Both the position numbers and the translations under genes were made by a program. This document shows, one piece after another, positions 36,608-44,860 of a stretch of DNA of 64,000 nt. Each line of letters opens with the position of its first letter. The first letter of the stretch is position 1. The stretch spans positions 157,443-221,442 of the forward strand of contig KL370879.1 of the NCBI GenBank assembly GCA_000702245.1. The letters run 5' to 3'. The notes below the pieces were generated by a model that worked only from the letters and a program-made list of their open reading frames with translations, was not told where the DNA came from and did not search any database. The stretch comes from Lachnospiraceae bacterium C6A11 (lineage in GTDB: Bacteria > Bacillota > Clostridia > Lachnospirales > Lachnospiraceae).

Positions 36608-37021
36608 TTATAAAATACACTTAGTTATCGTAAGTATGTTACATCCGTCGGAATATTCATATTCAACCTTGTCCATCAGCTTCTTCACAAGGAATATTCC
36701 GAGGCCTCCCACCTGCCTGTCTTCGATTGTCAGATTGGTGTTCGGATCCTCCTTCTTCAGCGGATCAAACGGTATGCCCTGATCGATAAACCTAACCTTA
36801 AGCTTCCCCTGCTCACTGTCAAGCTCAGAAACGACCTTCGCTGTACCTGTTTCTTCTCCGTACGCATAGTGCGCGATATTGACAAATATTTCCTCTATCG
36901 CAAGCTTCAACTGCATCTTAACCTTGTTAGGGCATGCAGTCCCCTCAAGCTGGTCCTCCACGAATATAACCACCTCTTCAAAGTTGTCAGGTAAAGCTTC
37001 TATTTCCATTTCCTTCTTCAT
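36608..37021 (-). CDS. Anti-sigma regulatory factor (HATPase_c serine kinase, RsbW/SpoIIAB-like)
   Basis: 137 residues from the ATG at 37021 (GGAG seven bases upstream). GHKL ATPase motifs: the N-box QLKLAIEEIFVNIAHYAY near residue 42, the G1-type RFIDQGIPFDP, and the G2-type GGLGIFLVKKLMD. Such small proteins phosphorylate STAS partners and bind sigma factors. With the downstream STAS gene it forms a partner-switching pair. In many anaerobes such pairs act on targets other than sigma factors, so the output is unknown. Confidence 0.9.
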   Translation of the reverse strand: MKKEMEIEALPDNFEEVVIFVEDQLEGTACPNKVKMQLKLAIEEIFVNIAHYAYGEETGTAKVVSELDSEQGKLKVRFIDQGIPFDPLKKEDPNTNLTIEDRQVGGLGIFLVKKLMDKVEYEYSDGCNILTITKCIL

Positions 37022-37120
37022 ACGCACACTCCGCATTTTCATTAGAATATCCGAGGTTTTAAAATCGGTTTATTCACCGATATTTACATGCTACTATTTT
37101 ACTAAAAACAGCTCAAAACG

Positions 37121-38884
37121 TCAATCATTCTTAGCCTTTATGCGCCTGTATCTGGCCAGTCCCACGCCCACCGCAAGAACCACGTAAAACAGCGGTGTTG
37201 TGACAGACTGTTCAGGGTCTACCATAGCCTCTGCAAAATATGCTGCAGCTGCTGAAGCACAGGCAATTATCTCCGGATTCCCGGCTGCATTCTTGATCAT
37301 ATATCTTATAGATGTGAACACCAGTCCGAGGTATGCGATGCATCCAAAAAGCCCCACAGTCAGAAGCCTCTGAAGTATCACATTGTGTGAGCTGTCATAG
37401 ACCTTACGGGTAACTTCGGACATCTCCTTGCGGTAGTAAGTAAGCATGATATCCCTGACCGTCTCATTACCGTGCCCAAACACCTTATTTCTAAGATTTG
37501 CGTTGCCAAATACTCTTGCTGACCTCTTCCAGATATATCCTCTGAACTCGCCCCACCTGTCATTAAAGGCGAACAGCTCATTATTACTGCTTATACCGAG
37601 GATCACAACCGCTATCACTCCGACAACTCCGGCAATCGTAACGCCTATCATAAGCTTTTTATTCTGGAAGCCTTCATATAACCCCCTCTTCAGAAGCTTA
37701 AGCAGCAGTAACACTGTAAATAGAGCTACGGCTACCGCAAGAAATATGCCCATGATCTTCGGATTACCAACCAGGCTTGCCACGCCGTTCAGATGCCCTT
37801 TGCTGCCGCTCTTCACCTTATCAAGCACACTCATCGTGAAAAGTCCGCCCGCCATAAGGAGTATGGCCAGAGCCCATTCCATAAGCCTCTTACGCTTCAC
37901 AGCAATATAGAAAAGAATCACAAGTGAAACTGCAGTTCCAAGATATACATTATCACTTTTGGCCGTCATTACGGTGAACGCCGCCGCAAATATTCCAGCC
38001 CCCGACGTAATCCTGTAGAACATCTTATTTGTAAATATGAACGCTGCTATACTGATACCCAGGAATATACAGAGATACGAACCGAAGGTATTCATATTTC
38101 CGATAGTGGACATGAAGATCGTCTTCTGCGAAGCCTTGATCTCTTTTCTCCATCCCTTAAAATCAGTTCCAAAATGCTGCACGACCGCGATATAGAACAT
38201 ATATATCGACACGACCAAAAGCACCGGATATATCGAACTGACGCTCTTCACCTTATAAGAGATGATCATGAAGACCACAAATACCACAAGCATCATCATA
38301 AGTCCCAGATGCCTTCCGCGGTCGCCTATTATTGCTGATTTAAGTCCCTTATATATCTTGTCATCCTTAGATGCAAAAATAAGATTCACGAAGGCTGCAG
38401 CCGCCTGGCTGATGATGAAAAGAAAAGCCCAGAATCTCGGATTCAGCCAAAGCCTGGTTTCTTCTTCCTTCCAGCCTCCAAAATAATCCGCTATACCTTT
38501 CCTGCTTACCTTCCTGTTAACCTTGTCAAATACAAGCATCGAATGAAAAGTCATCTCGAAGGCATACGCCACTACCGCCAACCCGACAAATACCGCCGAG
38601 CCATACAGGAAACACTCCGCTCTCGTTTTCGTGATATCAAAATACATATCATGCATATAGATCAGAAAGAATGTGGATATATAGAGTAGATACAGAAGGA
38701 TCACCGTATCAACTACAGATAGATTTAGTTCCTTCCCGGACTTATTTCTGTTTCTGTTCCTATTTTTATTCGCATTCTTATTCCTATTATTAATTTTTTT
38801 GTTTGTATCCCGTTTTGTATCACATTTTGTTATTTTATTATTCTTATTGTTGCTATTTTTATTATTATCGTTTTTTCCGCTCAT
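37121..38884 (-). CDS. Polytopic membrane protein, O-antigen ligase/polymerase-like
   Basis: About 587 residues from the ATG at 38884; ribosome sites are weak here and the ATG at 38917 is also possible. The first 55 residues are Asn/Lys/Arg-rich and disordered. Eleven or more hydrophobic helices follow, with a long exposed loop (about 425-490) including RWGEFRGYIWKRS and SHNVILQRLLTVGLFG, which resembles the Wzy_C/O-antigen ligase region (conserved RG..W and SHN..L). Such proteins polymerise or attach surface glycans or teichoic acids. No other glycan genes are adjacent. It precedes the anti-sigma pair by about 100 bases. Confidence 0.78.
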   Translation of the reverse strand: MSGKNDNNKNSNNKNNKITKCDTKRDTNKKINNRNKNANKNRNRNRNKSGKELNLSVVDTVILLYLLYISTFFLIYMHDMYFDITKTRAECFLYGSAVFVGLAVVAYAFEMTFHSMLVFDKVNRKVSRKGIADYFGGWKEEETRLWLNPRFWAFLFIISQAAAAFVNLIFASKDDKIYKGLKSAIIGDRGRHLGLMMMLVVFVVFMIISYKVKSVSSIYPVLLVVSIYMFYIAVVQHFGTDFKGWRKEIKASQKTIFMSTIGNMNTFGSYLCIFLGISIAAFIFTNKMFYRITSGAGIFAAAFTVMTAKSDNVYLGTAVSLVILFYIAVKRKRLMEWALAILLMAGGLFTMSVLDKVKSGSKGHLNGVASLVGNPKIMGIFLAVAVALFTVLLLLKLLKRGLYEGFQNKKLMIGVTIAGVVGVIAVVILGISSNNELFAFNDRWGEFRGYIWKRSARVFGNANLRNKVFGHGNETVRDIMLTYYRKEMSEVTRKVYDSSHNVILQRLLTVGLFGCIAYLGLVFTSIRYMIKNAAGNPEIIACASAAAAYFAEAMVDPEQSVTTPLFYVVLAVGVGLARYRRIKAKND

Positions 38885-39046
38885 AATACTTATTTCTTCA
38901 TCAGTTAAAACAATCACTACAACGCAAATAAAAAAAGTGCCCAGCCAGCATTGCTCACCGGCTTATTTGCATCTCACATTACATCATACTATCCCTCGAT
39001 AATTGTAATATATAACACTGCCCCAGGCAACAAAAAGAGAAAAGAA

Positions 39047-39077
39047 AAAGGTCATCCGTTTTTATCAGATGACCTTT
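39047..39077 (-). terminator. Terminator of tRNA-Leu
   Basis: A 10-bp stem (AAAGGTCATC / GATGACCTTT) is followed on the minus strand by TTCTTTTC, nine bases after the tRNA 3' end. The region from here to 38885 (about 160 bases) holds no gene that I can support; a weak GC hairpin followed by seven T residues lies near 38927-38960. Confidence 0.85.
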
Positions 39078-39086
39078 AGTCTGTTG

Positions 39087-39170
39087 TGCGGGAAAAGGGA
39101 CTTGAACCCTCACGACGTTACCATCACTAGATCCTTAGTCTAGCCTGTCTGCCAATTCCAGCATTCCCGC
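39087..39170 (-). tRNA. tRNA-Leu (anticodon AAG)
   Basis: 84-base class II tRNA with long variable arm. Acceptor GCGGGAA/TTCCCGC, D loop with AATTGGCAGAC, anticodon stem CTAGA/TCTAG around loop CTAAGGA, so the anticodon is AAG (reads CUU, and CUC/CUA if A34 is deaminated to inosine). T arm GAGGG TTCAAGT CCCTT. CCA is not encoded. A34 in tRNA-Leu is uncommon in bacteria. Confidence 0.93.
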
Positions 39171-39476
39171 ATCCTTATGAAGTTTTAGGTGTTTATCTCA
39201 CCCGCAACGATATGTATATTATCACGATGAGTTTTTATTGTCAACATCTTTTTTAAACTTTTTTTGATGAATTTTTTATTGCCCTTTTTCGACTCCAATT
39301 TGTAAAAATAAACCTGCTATTTTGGCGTATTTTTCCTGCTGTCATTATTGTTAAAAACACTCATCTGTGGTAATCTAAAAAATGTATTTATAAAGATTCT
39401 CTGACTGTTAAAGCTGGCCTGCCGGCTATTAACCATCATGAGAAAACAACAATAAAATAAGGGAAGGTGTGAAAAC
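39171..39476 (+). other. AT-rich intergenic region upstream of the purine permease
   Basis: About 300 bases without a gene. It is very A/T-rich and contains a 6-7 bp hairpin AGCTGG/CCGGCT at 39411-39426 about 50 bases before the permease start, and GGGAAGGTGTG as the ribosome site. The conserved purine-riboswitch core is not present. It must hold promoters for both the divergent tRNA-Leu and the permease, but I cannot place -35/-10 boxes with confidence. Confidence 0.5.
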
Positions 39477-40832
39477 ATGTTAGAAAAAGTTTTCAAGCTC
39501 AAGGAACACGGCACAAATGTCAAAACCGAGGTCGTTGCAGGTCTTACAACATTCCTTGCTATGGCATACATCCTTGCAGTTAACCCGAGCATTCTCGGTA
39601 CTGTAATGAATCAGAACGGCGTATTCCTTGCAACAGCCATTTCATCGGCTATCGCAACATTCATCATGGCATTCCTTGCCAACTACCCTATCGCTCTTTC
39701 GGCAGGTATGGGACTTAATGCATACTTTGCATTTTCTGTCTGCATGGGCGACCTCGCCGAGGAAGGCGCAGATGCATTCAAGATTGCCCTTACAGCAGTT
39801 CTTTGCGAAGGACTTATCTTCATCCTGATCTCACTCTTTAAGTTCCGTGAGAAGATCATCAACGGTATCCCTCAGAACCTTAAGTTCGGTATTACCAGCG
39901 GTATCGGTCTTTTCATAGCATTTATCGGAATCCAGGGTGCAGGAATTGCTAAGGATTCTGAGTCAACACTTGTTGACCTCGGTGATTTTTCAAGTCCTGA
40001 GATGGTACTCGCACTTGTCGGCATACTTGTAATAGTTATTCTCAGCCACTACAAGGTTAAGGGTGCAGTTCTTATCGGTATCCTCTCTACATGGGTACTC
40101 GGAATGGGTGCAGAAGCGATTGGCTGGTACAACGGTGTCAGCGTATTCCCTGATTTTTCAAACGGTCTTGTAAACCTCAAGGGTCTCGATGATACAGCAT
40201 TCAAGTTTAATTTCGGATGGGTTGCTGATCATATCGTTCAGTTTATTGCTATCCTCTTCAGCTTCCTCTTCGTTGACCTTTTCGATACAGTTGGTACAGT
40301 TGTAGGTGTTGCTGATAAGGCTAACCTCCTTGATGAGGATGGCAAGCTTCCAAGAGTCGGCAGAGTATTTATGGCAGATGCTGTTGGTACAACAGTTGGT
40401 GCATGCCTCGGTACTTCAACAGTAACAAGCTTCGTTGAGTCAAGTGCCGGTGTTGGTGTAGGCGGAAAGACAGGTCTCTCTTCTGCAGTTACAGGCTTCA
40501 TGTTCCTCATCTCTATCGTACTCAGCCCTGTATTTCTTGCAATCCCAAGCTTCGCAACAGCTCCTGCTCTTATCTACGTTGGTATGCTGATGTTTACCTC
40601 CGCACTTAAGATCAAGTTCGAAGGCGACGTTGCAGACGCTATCGGAGCTTACATGGCTATCATCATGATGCCTCTTACATACTCTATTGCAAACGGTATC
40701 ATGTTCGCTATCATCTCGTGGGTAATCGTCAAGGTATTCACAGGTAAGGCTAAGGACATCTCACCTATCATGTGGGGCGTATTTGTTCTCTTCGGACTGC
40801 GAATCGCAGCGCTGGTTACTAACTTTAGTTAA
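39477..40832 (+). CDS. NCS2-family purine permease (guanine/hypoxanthine type)
   Basis: 451 residues; GGAAGGTGTG precedes the ATG at 39477. Twelve to fourteen hydrophobic segments in the AzgA/PbuG-like subgroup of nucleobase transporters: TEVVAGLTTFLAMAYILAVNP near the start, GMGLNAYFAFSV, KFGITSGIGLFIAFIG, and the substrate-motif region FLFVDLFDTVGTVVGVA near 265 followed by LGTSTVTSFVESSAGV. It imports purine bases with protons. It is one of the few plus-strand genes and ends at a strong bidirectional terminator. Confidence 0.94.
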   Translation: MLEKVFKLKEHGTNVKTEVVAGLTTFLAMAYILAVNPSILGTVMNQNGVFLATAISSAIATFIMAFLANYPIALSAGMGLNAYFAFSVCMGDLAEEGADAFKIALTAVLCEGLIFILISLFKFREKIINGIPQNLKFGITSGIGLFIAFIGIQGAGIAKDSESTLVDLGDFSSPEMVLALVGILVIVILSHYKVKGAVLIGILSTWVLGMGAEAIGWYNGVSVFPDFSNGLVNLKGLDDTAFKFNFGWVADHIVQFIAILFSFLFVDLFDTVGTVVGVADKANLLDEDGKLPRVGRVFMADAVGTTVGACLGTSTVTSFVESSAGVGVGGKTGLSSAVTGFMFLISIVLSPVFLAIPSFATAPALIYVGMLMFTSALKIKFEGDVADAIGAYMAIIMMPLTYSIANGIMFAIISWVIVKVFTGKAKDISPIMWGVFVLFGLRIAALVTNFS

Positions 40833-40850
40833 ATACTGTATATACAGACG

Positions 40851-40883
40851 AAACAGCCCGGTACGATCAGTACCGGGCTGTTT
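40851..40883. terminator. Bidirectional terminator between the purine permease and rplT
   Basis: A perfect 14-bp stem (AAACAGCCCGGTAC / GTACCGGGCTGTTT) with loop GATCA. It lies 18 bases after the permease stop and 33 bases after the rplT stop, and can end transcription from both sides. Confidence 0.9.
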
Positions 40884-40916
40884 ATTGCTATACAACAAAA
40901 AAATCAATCGTTCTGA

Positions 40917-41273
40917 TTAAGCAAGCTTTGCCTTAGCAACTTCTACAAGCTTAGCGAAGCCTTCTGGATCGCTGATAGCCATCTCTGAAAGCATCTTACG
41001 GTTGATATCAACCTCTGCAAGCTTAAGACCATGCATAAGTCTGCTGTAAGAGATACCATTGATACGTGCAGCTGCATTGATACGAGCGATCCAGAGCTTT
41101 CTGAAATCTCTCTTTCTCTCACGTCTGCCTGCAAATGATGAAGCAAGTGCTCTCATTACTGACTGCTTAGCAACTCTGTACTGCTTTGATCTTGCTCCTC
41201 TATAGCCCTTAGCGAGCTTAAGTGTTCTATTGTGCTTCTTCTTGGCATTAACGCCACCCTTAATTCTAGCCAT
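40917..41273 (-). CDS. rplT: 50S ribosomal protein L20
   Basis: 118 residues, typical L20: [51 protein letters not shown] and [16 protein letters not shown]-type sequence. It is an early 23S rRNA-binding assembly protein, and in Bacillus it also binds the infC leader to attenuate its own operon. Last gene of infC-rpmI-rplT, 79 bases after rpmI, with AGGAGG before the ATG. Confidence 0.99.
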   Translation of the reverse strand: MARIKGGVNAKKKHNRTLKLAKGYRGARSKQYRVAKQSVMRALASSFAGRRERKRDFRKLWIARINAAARINGISYSRLMHGLKLAEVDINRKMLSEMAISDPEGFAKLVEVAKAKLA

Positions 41274-41352
41274 TTTTATTATCCTCCTAAAATAAACCTG
41301 TCGTATTCATTCTAATTCACGGTAAATACCGTATACAGACAATAACCTCTGA

Positions 41353-41550
41353 TTACATGTAAGGTAAGATCTTCTTCATTACCTTGCTGTTTGTACCATC
41401 TGTAATTGTTGCTTTTCTAAGATTTCTCTTTCTCTTGGTTGTCTTCTTAGTAAGGATGTGGCTCTTATAAGCCTTGTTTCTCTTTAACTTTCCTGTACCT
41501 GTCTTCTGAAAACGCTTTGCTGCAGCCTTCTTTGTCTTTAACTTTGGCAT
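41353..41550 (-). CDS. rpmI: 50S ribosomal protein L35
   Basis: 65 residues, the usual L35 size: [20 protein letters not shown] and the basic C-terminus. Lies 32 bases after infC with AAGGAGG before the ATG. Placement between infC and rplT is conserved across bacteria. Confidence 0.99.
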   Translation of the reverse strand: MPKLKTKKAAAKRFQKTGTGKLKRNKAYKSHILTKKTTKRKRNLRKATITDGTNSKVMKKILPYM

Positions 41551-41582
41551 TGTTTTATCCTCCTTAAATGCATCTATCTTTT

Positions 41583-42086
41583 TCAGTGTTTTGCAGCGAG
41601 GAACATTGACATGCTCCTGCCTTCAAACTTAGCCGCCTTATCGACGGTAGATATATCTGAAAGCTTCTCCGCAAAATCATCAAGAACCTTCTTGCTCTGA
41701 TTTACGTATGCAAGCTCTCTACCTCTGAATCTGAGTGTGACCTTAACTCTGTCACCCTTACTAAGGAACTTACGAGCCATATTCACCTTGGTATTGAGGT
41801 CGTTAACATCAATGTTTGGTGAAAGTCTGACTTCCTTGATCTCTACGATCTTCTGCTTCTTCTTCTGTTCCTTTTCCTTACGCATCATTTCGTAACGGAA
41901 TTTGCTGTAATCAACGATCTTGCAAACAGGCGGCTTTGCATTCGGTGATACTCTTACAAGATCCATCTCAGCCTCTTCTGCTGCAGCGAGCGCATCCTTA
42001 AGGGACATAACACCGAGCTGATTACCCTCTGCTCCGATCACTCTTACTTCTCTGTCTCTGATCTGTTCGTTAATTAAGTAGTCTAT
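41583..42086 (-). CDS. infC: Translation initiation factor IF-3, apparently with an AUA start codon
   Basis: About 167 residues. IF3 signatures: [18 protein letters not shown] at the N-terminus, [15 protein letters not shown] in the middle, and [14 protein letters not shown] near 120. IF3 blocks subunit joining and checks the initiation codon. The ribosome site GGAGGG (42099-42094 region) is followed eight bases later by ATA at 42086; a GTG at 42101 overlaps the ribosome site itself, and no ATG exists. Rare start codons (AUU) in infC are known from E. coli and Bacillus and allow IF3 to repress its own synthesis; AUA would act likewise. Start call about 60% sure. Confidence 0.95.
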   Translation of the reverse strand: MDYLINEQIRDREVRVIGAEGNQLGVMSLKDALAAAEEAEMDLVRVSPNAKPPVCKIVDYSKFRYEMMRKEKEQKKKQKIVEIKEVRLSPNIDVNDLNTKVNMARKFLSKGDRVKVTLRFRGRELAYVNQSKKVLDDFAEKLSDISTVDKAAKFEGRSMSMFLAAKH

Positions 42087-42105
42087 TGTTTTACCCTCCA
42101 CACAA

Positions 42106-42235
42106 TAAAAAAATGATGGACAGTATCCACCATTCGCATAAATAGAAAACCTTTTAATCGGCCGTTCTTACGCTATCAGACCCAAGTCATTTCAAATGCT
42201 AAGGTGAGAGTGGATACTCTGCTTTGTTTTCAACA
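42106..42235 (-). promoter_or_regulatory. infC operon leader with terminator/antiterminator (L20-type attenuation)
   Basis: On the minus strand the leader ends in a terminator: GGTGGA TACTG TCCATC followed by A and seven T residues (42131-42107), 20 bases before the IF3 ribosome site. An upstream segment GTATCCAC (42217-42210) is complementary to GGTGGATAC of the terminator and can form a competing long-range stem. This mirrors the Firmicutes infC-rpmI-rplT leader in which L20 stabilises the terminating fold. Confidence 0.8.
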
Positions 42236-42241
42236 TGAAAT

Positions 42242-42270
42242 AAGTTATCACACTCTCACCATAATGTCAA
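42242..42270 (-). promoter_or_regulatory. infC operon promoter
   Basis: Minus strand: TTGACA (42270-42265), a 17-base spacer, then TAACTT (42247-42242). It begins 22 bases before the end of the upstream sigma-factor gene's stop side, so the ribosomal operon has its own promoter. The spacer contains GGTGAGAGTG, which is the inverted complement of CACTCTCACC in the leader (42212-42203). Confidence 0.7.
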
Positions 42271-42291
42271 ATATTTTTTTTAGAATATCAA

Positions 42292-44514
42292 TTACTTGTC
42301 AAACAGATACTTTCTCTGAAGTTCGCTTATAACTCTCGGTCCTCCGATAGCTCTTACATCATCACCATAGAATCCAATAGACTGAAGGTATTCGACTGTT
42401 GGTGCACCTACATAATTATAAGAACCACTCGGGGATTCGTCATATCGTATGTAATCATCTTCATCTGAAGACATATCTTCCCGGTCAACAAGCATCATAT
42501 CCTGAGAAAGTCCATTTTCGTCACAAAGATAACATTTTACTCTTTTATTTGGTAAAAGATTATCAACCTTGTATTTTTTCTCGGTCTTCATATCATCAAG
42601 AGTAATGACCGTGAGCCATGCAGTGTCGCCTGCAGGAATTACTACATTTCCATCAGATCCTGACGACACTCCCTCTATATTTTTAACAACCAGTTTATAT
42701 CTTCCATCCTGGTTCATAATATAGAACTTAGTATACTGGCTAAAATAATAATCTGTATCCAGTTTGTATAGCACTATATTCTCCTGAGGGTTTCCATCTT
42801 TACCGGTATTAATCTCTACCTGTTTATCTGAAGATACAGAGTAAATATCCATTCTGATAAATTTGTCATCTCCGTAAATAACAAGGAGCTCATTATTACC
42901 GTCATTATCAATATCGATCATCTCTGAAGCATAGATTCCACTAAAGTCGTTTGGATGAGTCTCCCTATATACTGCTGATTGATCGACAGAATCCGAACCT
43001 TGAAGCTGAAGGTTTGTATATTCATAAGTCAGTTTATCATTTGCAGCATCATAGTTATATGTACTTGTATATACTGATGCCTGACCATCTATAACTGCCA
43101 AATACTCCTGACACGGATCAAATACTCCACCGTATTTTCCATCCTCCGGTATCAATTCATTCTCCAAATACTCCTGAAGAAGCTCCTCGTCCGTCTTAAC
43201 AACTGCTTCTGTTGTTGCTTCGGTCAGTTCCACTGAAGATACTTCTGTATTCTCTGTAACGATCTGCTCGGTGTTTTCAGTAAGGCTTATCTGCTCAGTG
43301 GTCTTGTCTACCTTGCCGCCTGATGGTTCTACACCATATTCAGTATGCGTAGGGTTATCATCCTTTTTATCATTACTTGTGATTGCGATTATACCTGCAA
43401 CAAGGCCGCCTACAACAGCCACACCTGCAACAGCAGCTGCAACCTTCCCTGCCACTGTACTGAGGAATCCTGTCTTACCTGCTCCCGATCCGGCCGCTTC
43501 TGATACAGTATTACCAACATCACTTCTTCCAACATTACTCTTTTCCGGCACCGAACCAGATGAATTGCCGGTTGCAGATCCATCCAAAGTTTCAACTGTT
43601 GAACCATTATTTGATGTACCACTTGCAGTATCAACTGTTGCTCCATCTGATTCTCCCACATTGATACTATTAATAACATCTCCTGCATGCAAACTTGAGA
43701 CAACGTATGTTGCAGTACTTCCAACAACTGCTCCTGCTTCAACACCGGCCATAGCAGCTGTATTACCTGCAGTTGTTCCCGTTGCTGTGCCTGTCGTTGC
43801 ACTACCTGCTGCTCCGGCTGCGCCTGCTGCGGCTGCCGTGCCCATAGCATAACTGTTAAGCTCGTTTCTAAGCAGCGCTGCAAAGAGAGCAACAGGTGCG
43901 AAGCTGTAAAGCTTGTAGCCTCTTTTCTGAAGGTCCTCAGCCTTAGCCTTTATCTTTTTGCGGCCATAATTAAGTCTTGAACCTACAGTATTTTTACTGC
44001 ATTCAAGTGCTGCTGCGATCTCCTCAAGGCTCTGACCTTCAAGATAAAACATGATCATGCATATTCTCTGCTCCTCAGGCAGTGAATCGATCATCTCGTT
44101 TACAATATCTGAAATCTCTTTCTTTGAGTAATATTCTTCCGGATTAAAATCAACTCTGTCCTCAACAAGAGTGTCCTGATATTCAGCAGCCTCACCCTCG
44201 TCGTTCACCTTATCCATCTCAGAGAAAAGTACAGGATTCTTTTTCTTAAGATAGTTCTTCGCTGTATTTGCAACGATCATTCCCATCCAGCCCGGAAATT
44301 TATCCGGATCCTGCAGCATCGAAAGATTCTGAAATGCTCTCATGTACGAGTCCTGAACTATATCTGAGGCTGTGTCCTTGTTCTTCACATATTTGAGTGC
44401 AACATAATACTTATTCTTAAAAGTCTTGTCATAGAGGTATGAAAAGCCCTCCTGATCACCTGCCATTGCCGCTGCAACTGCCTCTCTGTAATTGTTAAAA
44501 ACTATATTATTCAT
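42292..44514 (-). CDS. ECF-type sigma factor fused to a membrane segment and an extracytoplasmic domain
   Basis: About 740 residues from the ATG at 44514 (AGGAG eight bases upstream; the frame is open to 44598). Residues 10-95 are sigma-70 region 2 (DTASDIVQDSYMRAFQNL, PGWMGMIVANTAKNYLKKK); residues 150-205 are region 4 (LPEEQRICMIMFYLEGQSLEEIA, SKNTVGSRLNYGRKKIK). A hydrophobic patch (about 212-222) and an Ala/Gly/Thr/Ser-rich linker follow, then a membrane helix near 360-385 (AAAVAGVAVVGGLVAGIIAI). Outside lie a Thr/Glu-rich linker and a 290-residue domain with DIDNDGNNELLVIYGDD, an FG-GAP/calcium-loop-like motif. It may sense the outside directly, without a separate anti-sigma factor; this is inference. 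Confidence 0.87.
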   Translation of the reverse strand: MNNIVFNNYREAVAAAMAGDQEGFSYLYDKTFKNKYYVALKYVKNKDTASDIVQDSYMRAFQNLSMLQDPDKFPGWMGMIVANTAKNYLKKKNPVLFSEMDKVNDEGEAAEYQDTLVEDRVDFNPEEYYSKKEISDIVNEMIDSLPEEQRICMIMFYLEGQSLEEIAAALECSKNTVGSRLNYGRKKIKAKAEDLQKRGYKLYSFAPVALFAALLRNELNSYAMGTAAAAGAAGAAGSATTGTATGTTAGNTAAMAGVEAGAVVGSTATYVVSSLHAGDVINSINVGESDGATVDTASGTSNNGSTVETLDGSATGNSSGSVPEKSNVGRSDVGNTVSEAAGSGAGKTGFLSTVAGKVAAAVAGVAVVGGLVAGIIAITSNDKKDDNPTHTEYGVEPSGGKVDKTTEQISLTENTEQIVTENTEVSSVELTEATTEAVVKTDEELLQEYLENELIPEDGKYGGVFDPCQEYLAVIDGQASVYTSTYNYDAANDKLTYEYTNLQLQGSDSVDQSAVYRETHPNDFSGIYASEMIDIDNDGNNELLVIYGDDKFIRMDIYSVSSDKQVEINTGKDGNPQENIVLYKLDTDYYFSQYTKFYIMNQDGRYKLVVKNIEGVSSGSDGNVVIPAGDTAWLTVITLDDMKTEKKYKVDNLLPNKRVKCYLCDENGLSQDMMLVDREDMSSDEDDYIRYDESPSGSYNYVGAPTVEYLQSIGFYGDDVRAIGGPRVISELQRKYLFDK

Positions 44515-44628
44515 ATTCCAATCTCCTCTCACCCGTTGGTTTTTATTGTTCATACCTATATGACAACCTCGGAAGTGATAATTTTTTATGAATTTCAAAA
44601 TTTTTTCAATTTTGATTAAAAATACAAA

Positions 44629-44666
44629 TACAGTAATATCATCCTATTAAGAATAATATTACTGTA
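44629..44666 (-). terminator. AT-rich inverted repeat after the folB-folK-pheA gene
   Basis: Perfect 11-bp arms (TACAGTAATAT / ATATTACTGTA) around a 16-base loop, followed on the minus strand by TTTGTATTTTTAA. It could be the terminator of the folate operon or an operator for the sigma-factor gene starting at 44514. Confidence 0.5.
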
Positions 44667-44717
44667 TACTATCAAATCATCTTTAACAACTACGCTGTAG
44701 TACTTCTATGTTCCATC

Positions 44718-44860
44718 ATATCAACTCCGGAACATTCAAATATGTCAGCCCTAGACGTCTCTCTATATCCACTCTGGAACAAACAACTATGTCAGCTCTA
44801 GAACGTCCCTCTATATCTACTCCGGAACATTCAACTATATCAACTCTAGAACGTTCCCAG
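44718..44860. repeat. 24-bp minisatellite at the 3' end of the folB-folK-pheA fusion
   Basis: Six degenerate copies of a 24-bp unit (plus-strand form ATATCAACTCCGGAACATTC plus four bases) begin at 44718, 44742, 44765, 44789, 44813 and 44837; one copy has lost a base. The last copy overlaps the stop codon of the fusion gene (44846-44848). Because 24 is a multiple of three, other frames read through as eight-residue repeats (RSRVDIVE-like on the minus strand), but no ribosome site supports translation. Confidence 0.85.

Noticed and set aside
39171-39476. Purine riboswitch upstream of the purine permease
   Set aside because: None of the conserved junction and loop sequences of the purine aptamer is present.
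44718-44860. GAACGTTC-containing repeats as SOS (LexA) boxes
   Set aside because: The Firmicutes box needs CGAAC and GTTCG separated by four bases; here the halves touch, and the array is periodic like a minisatellite.
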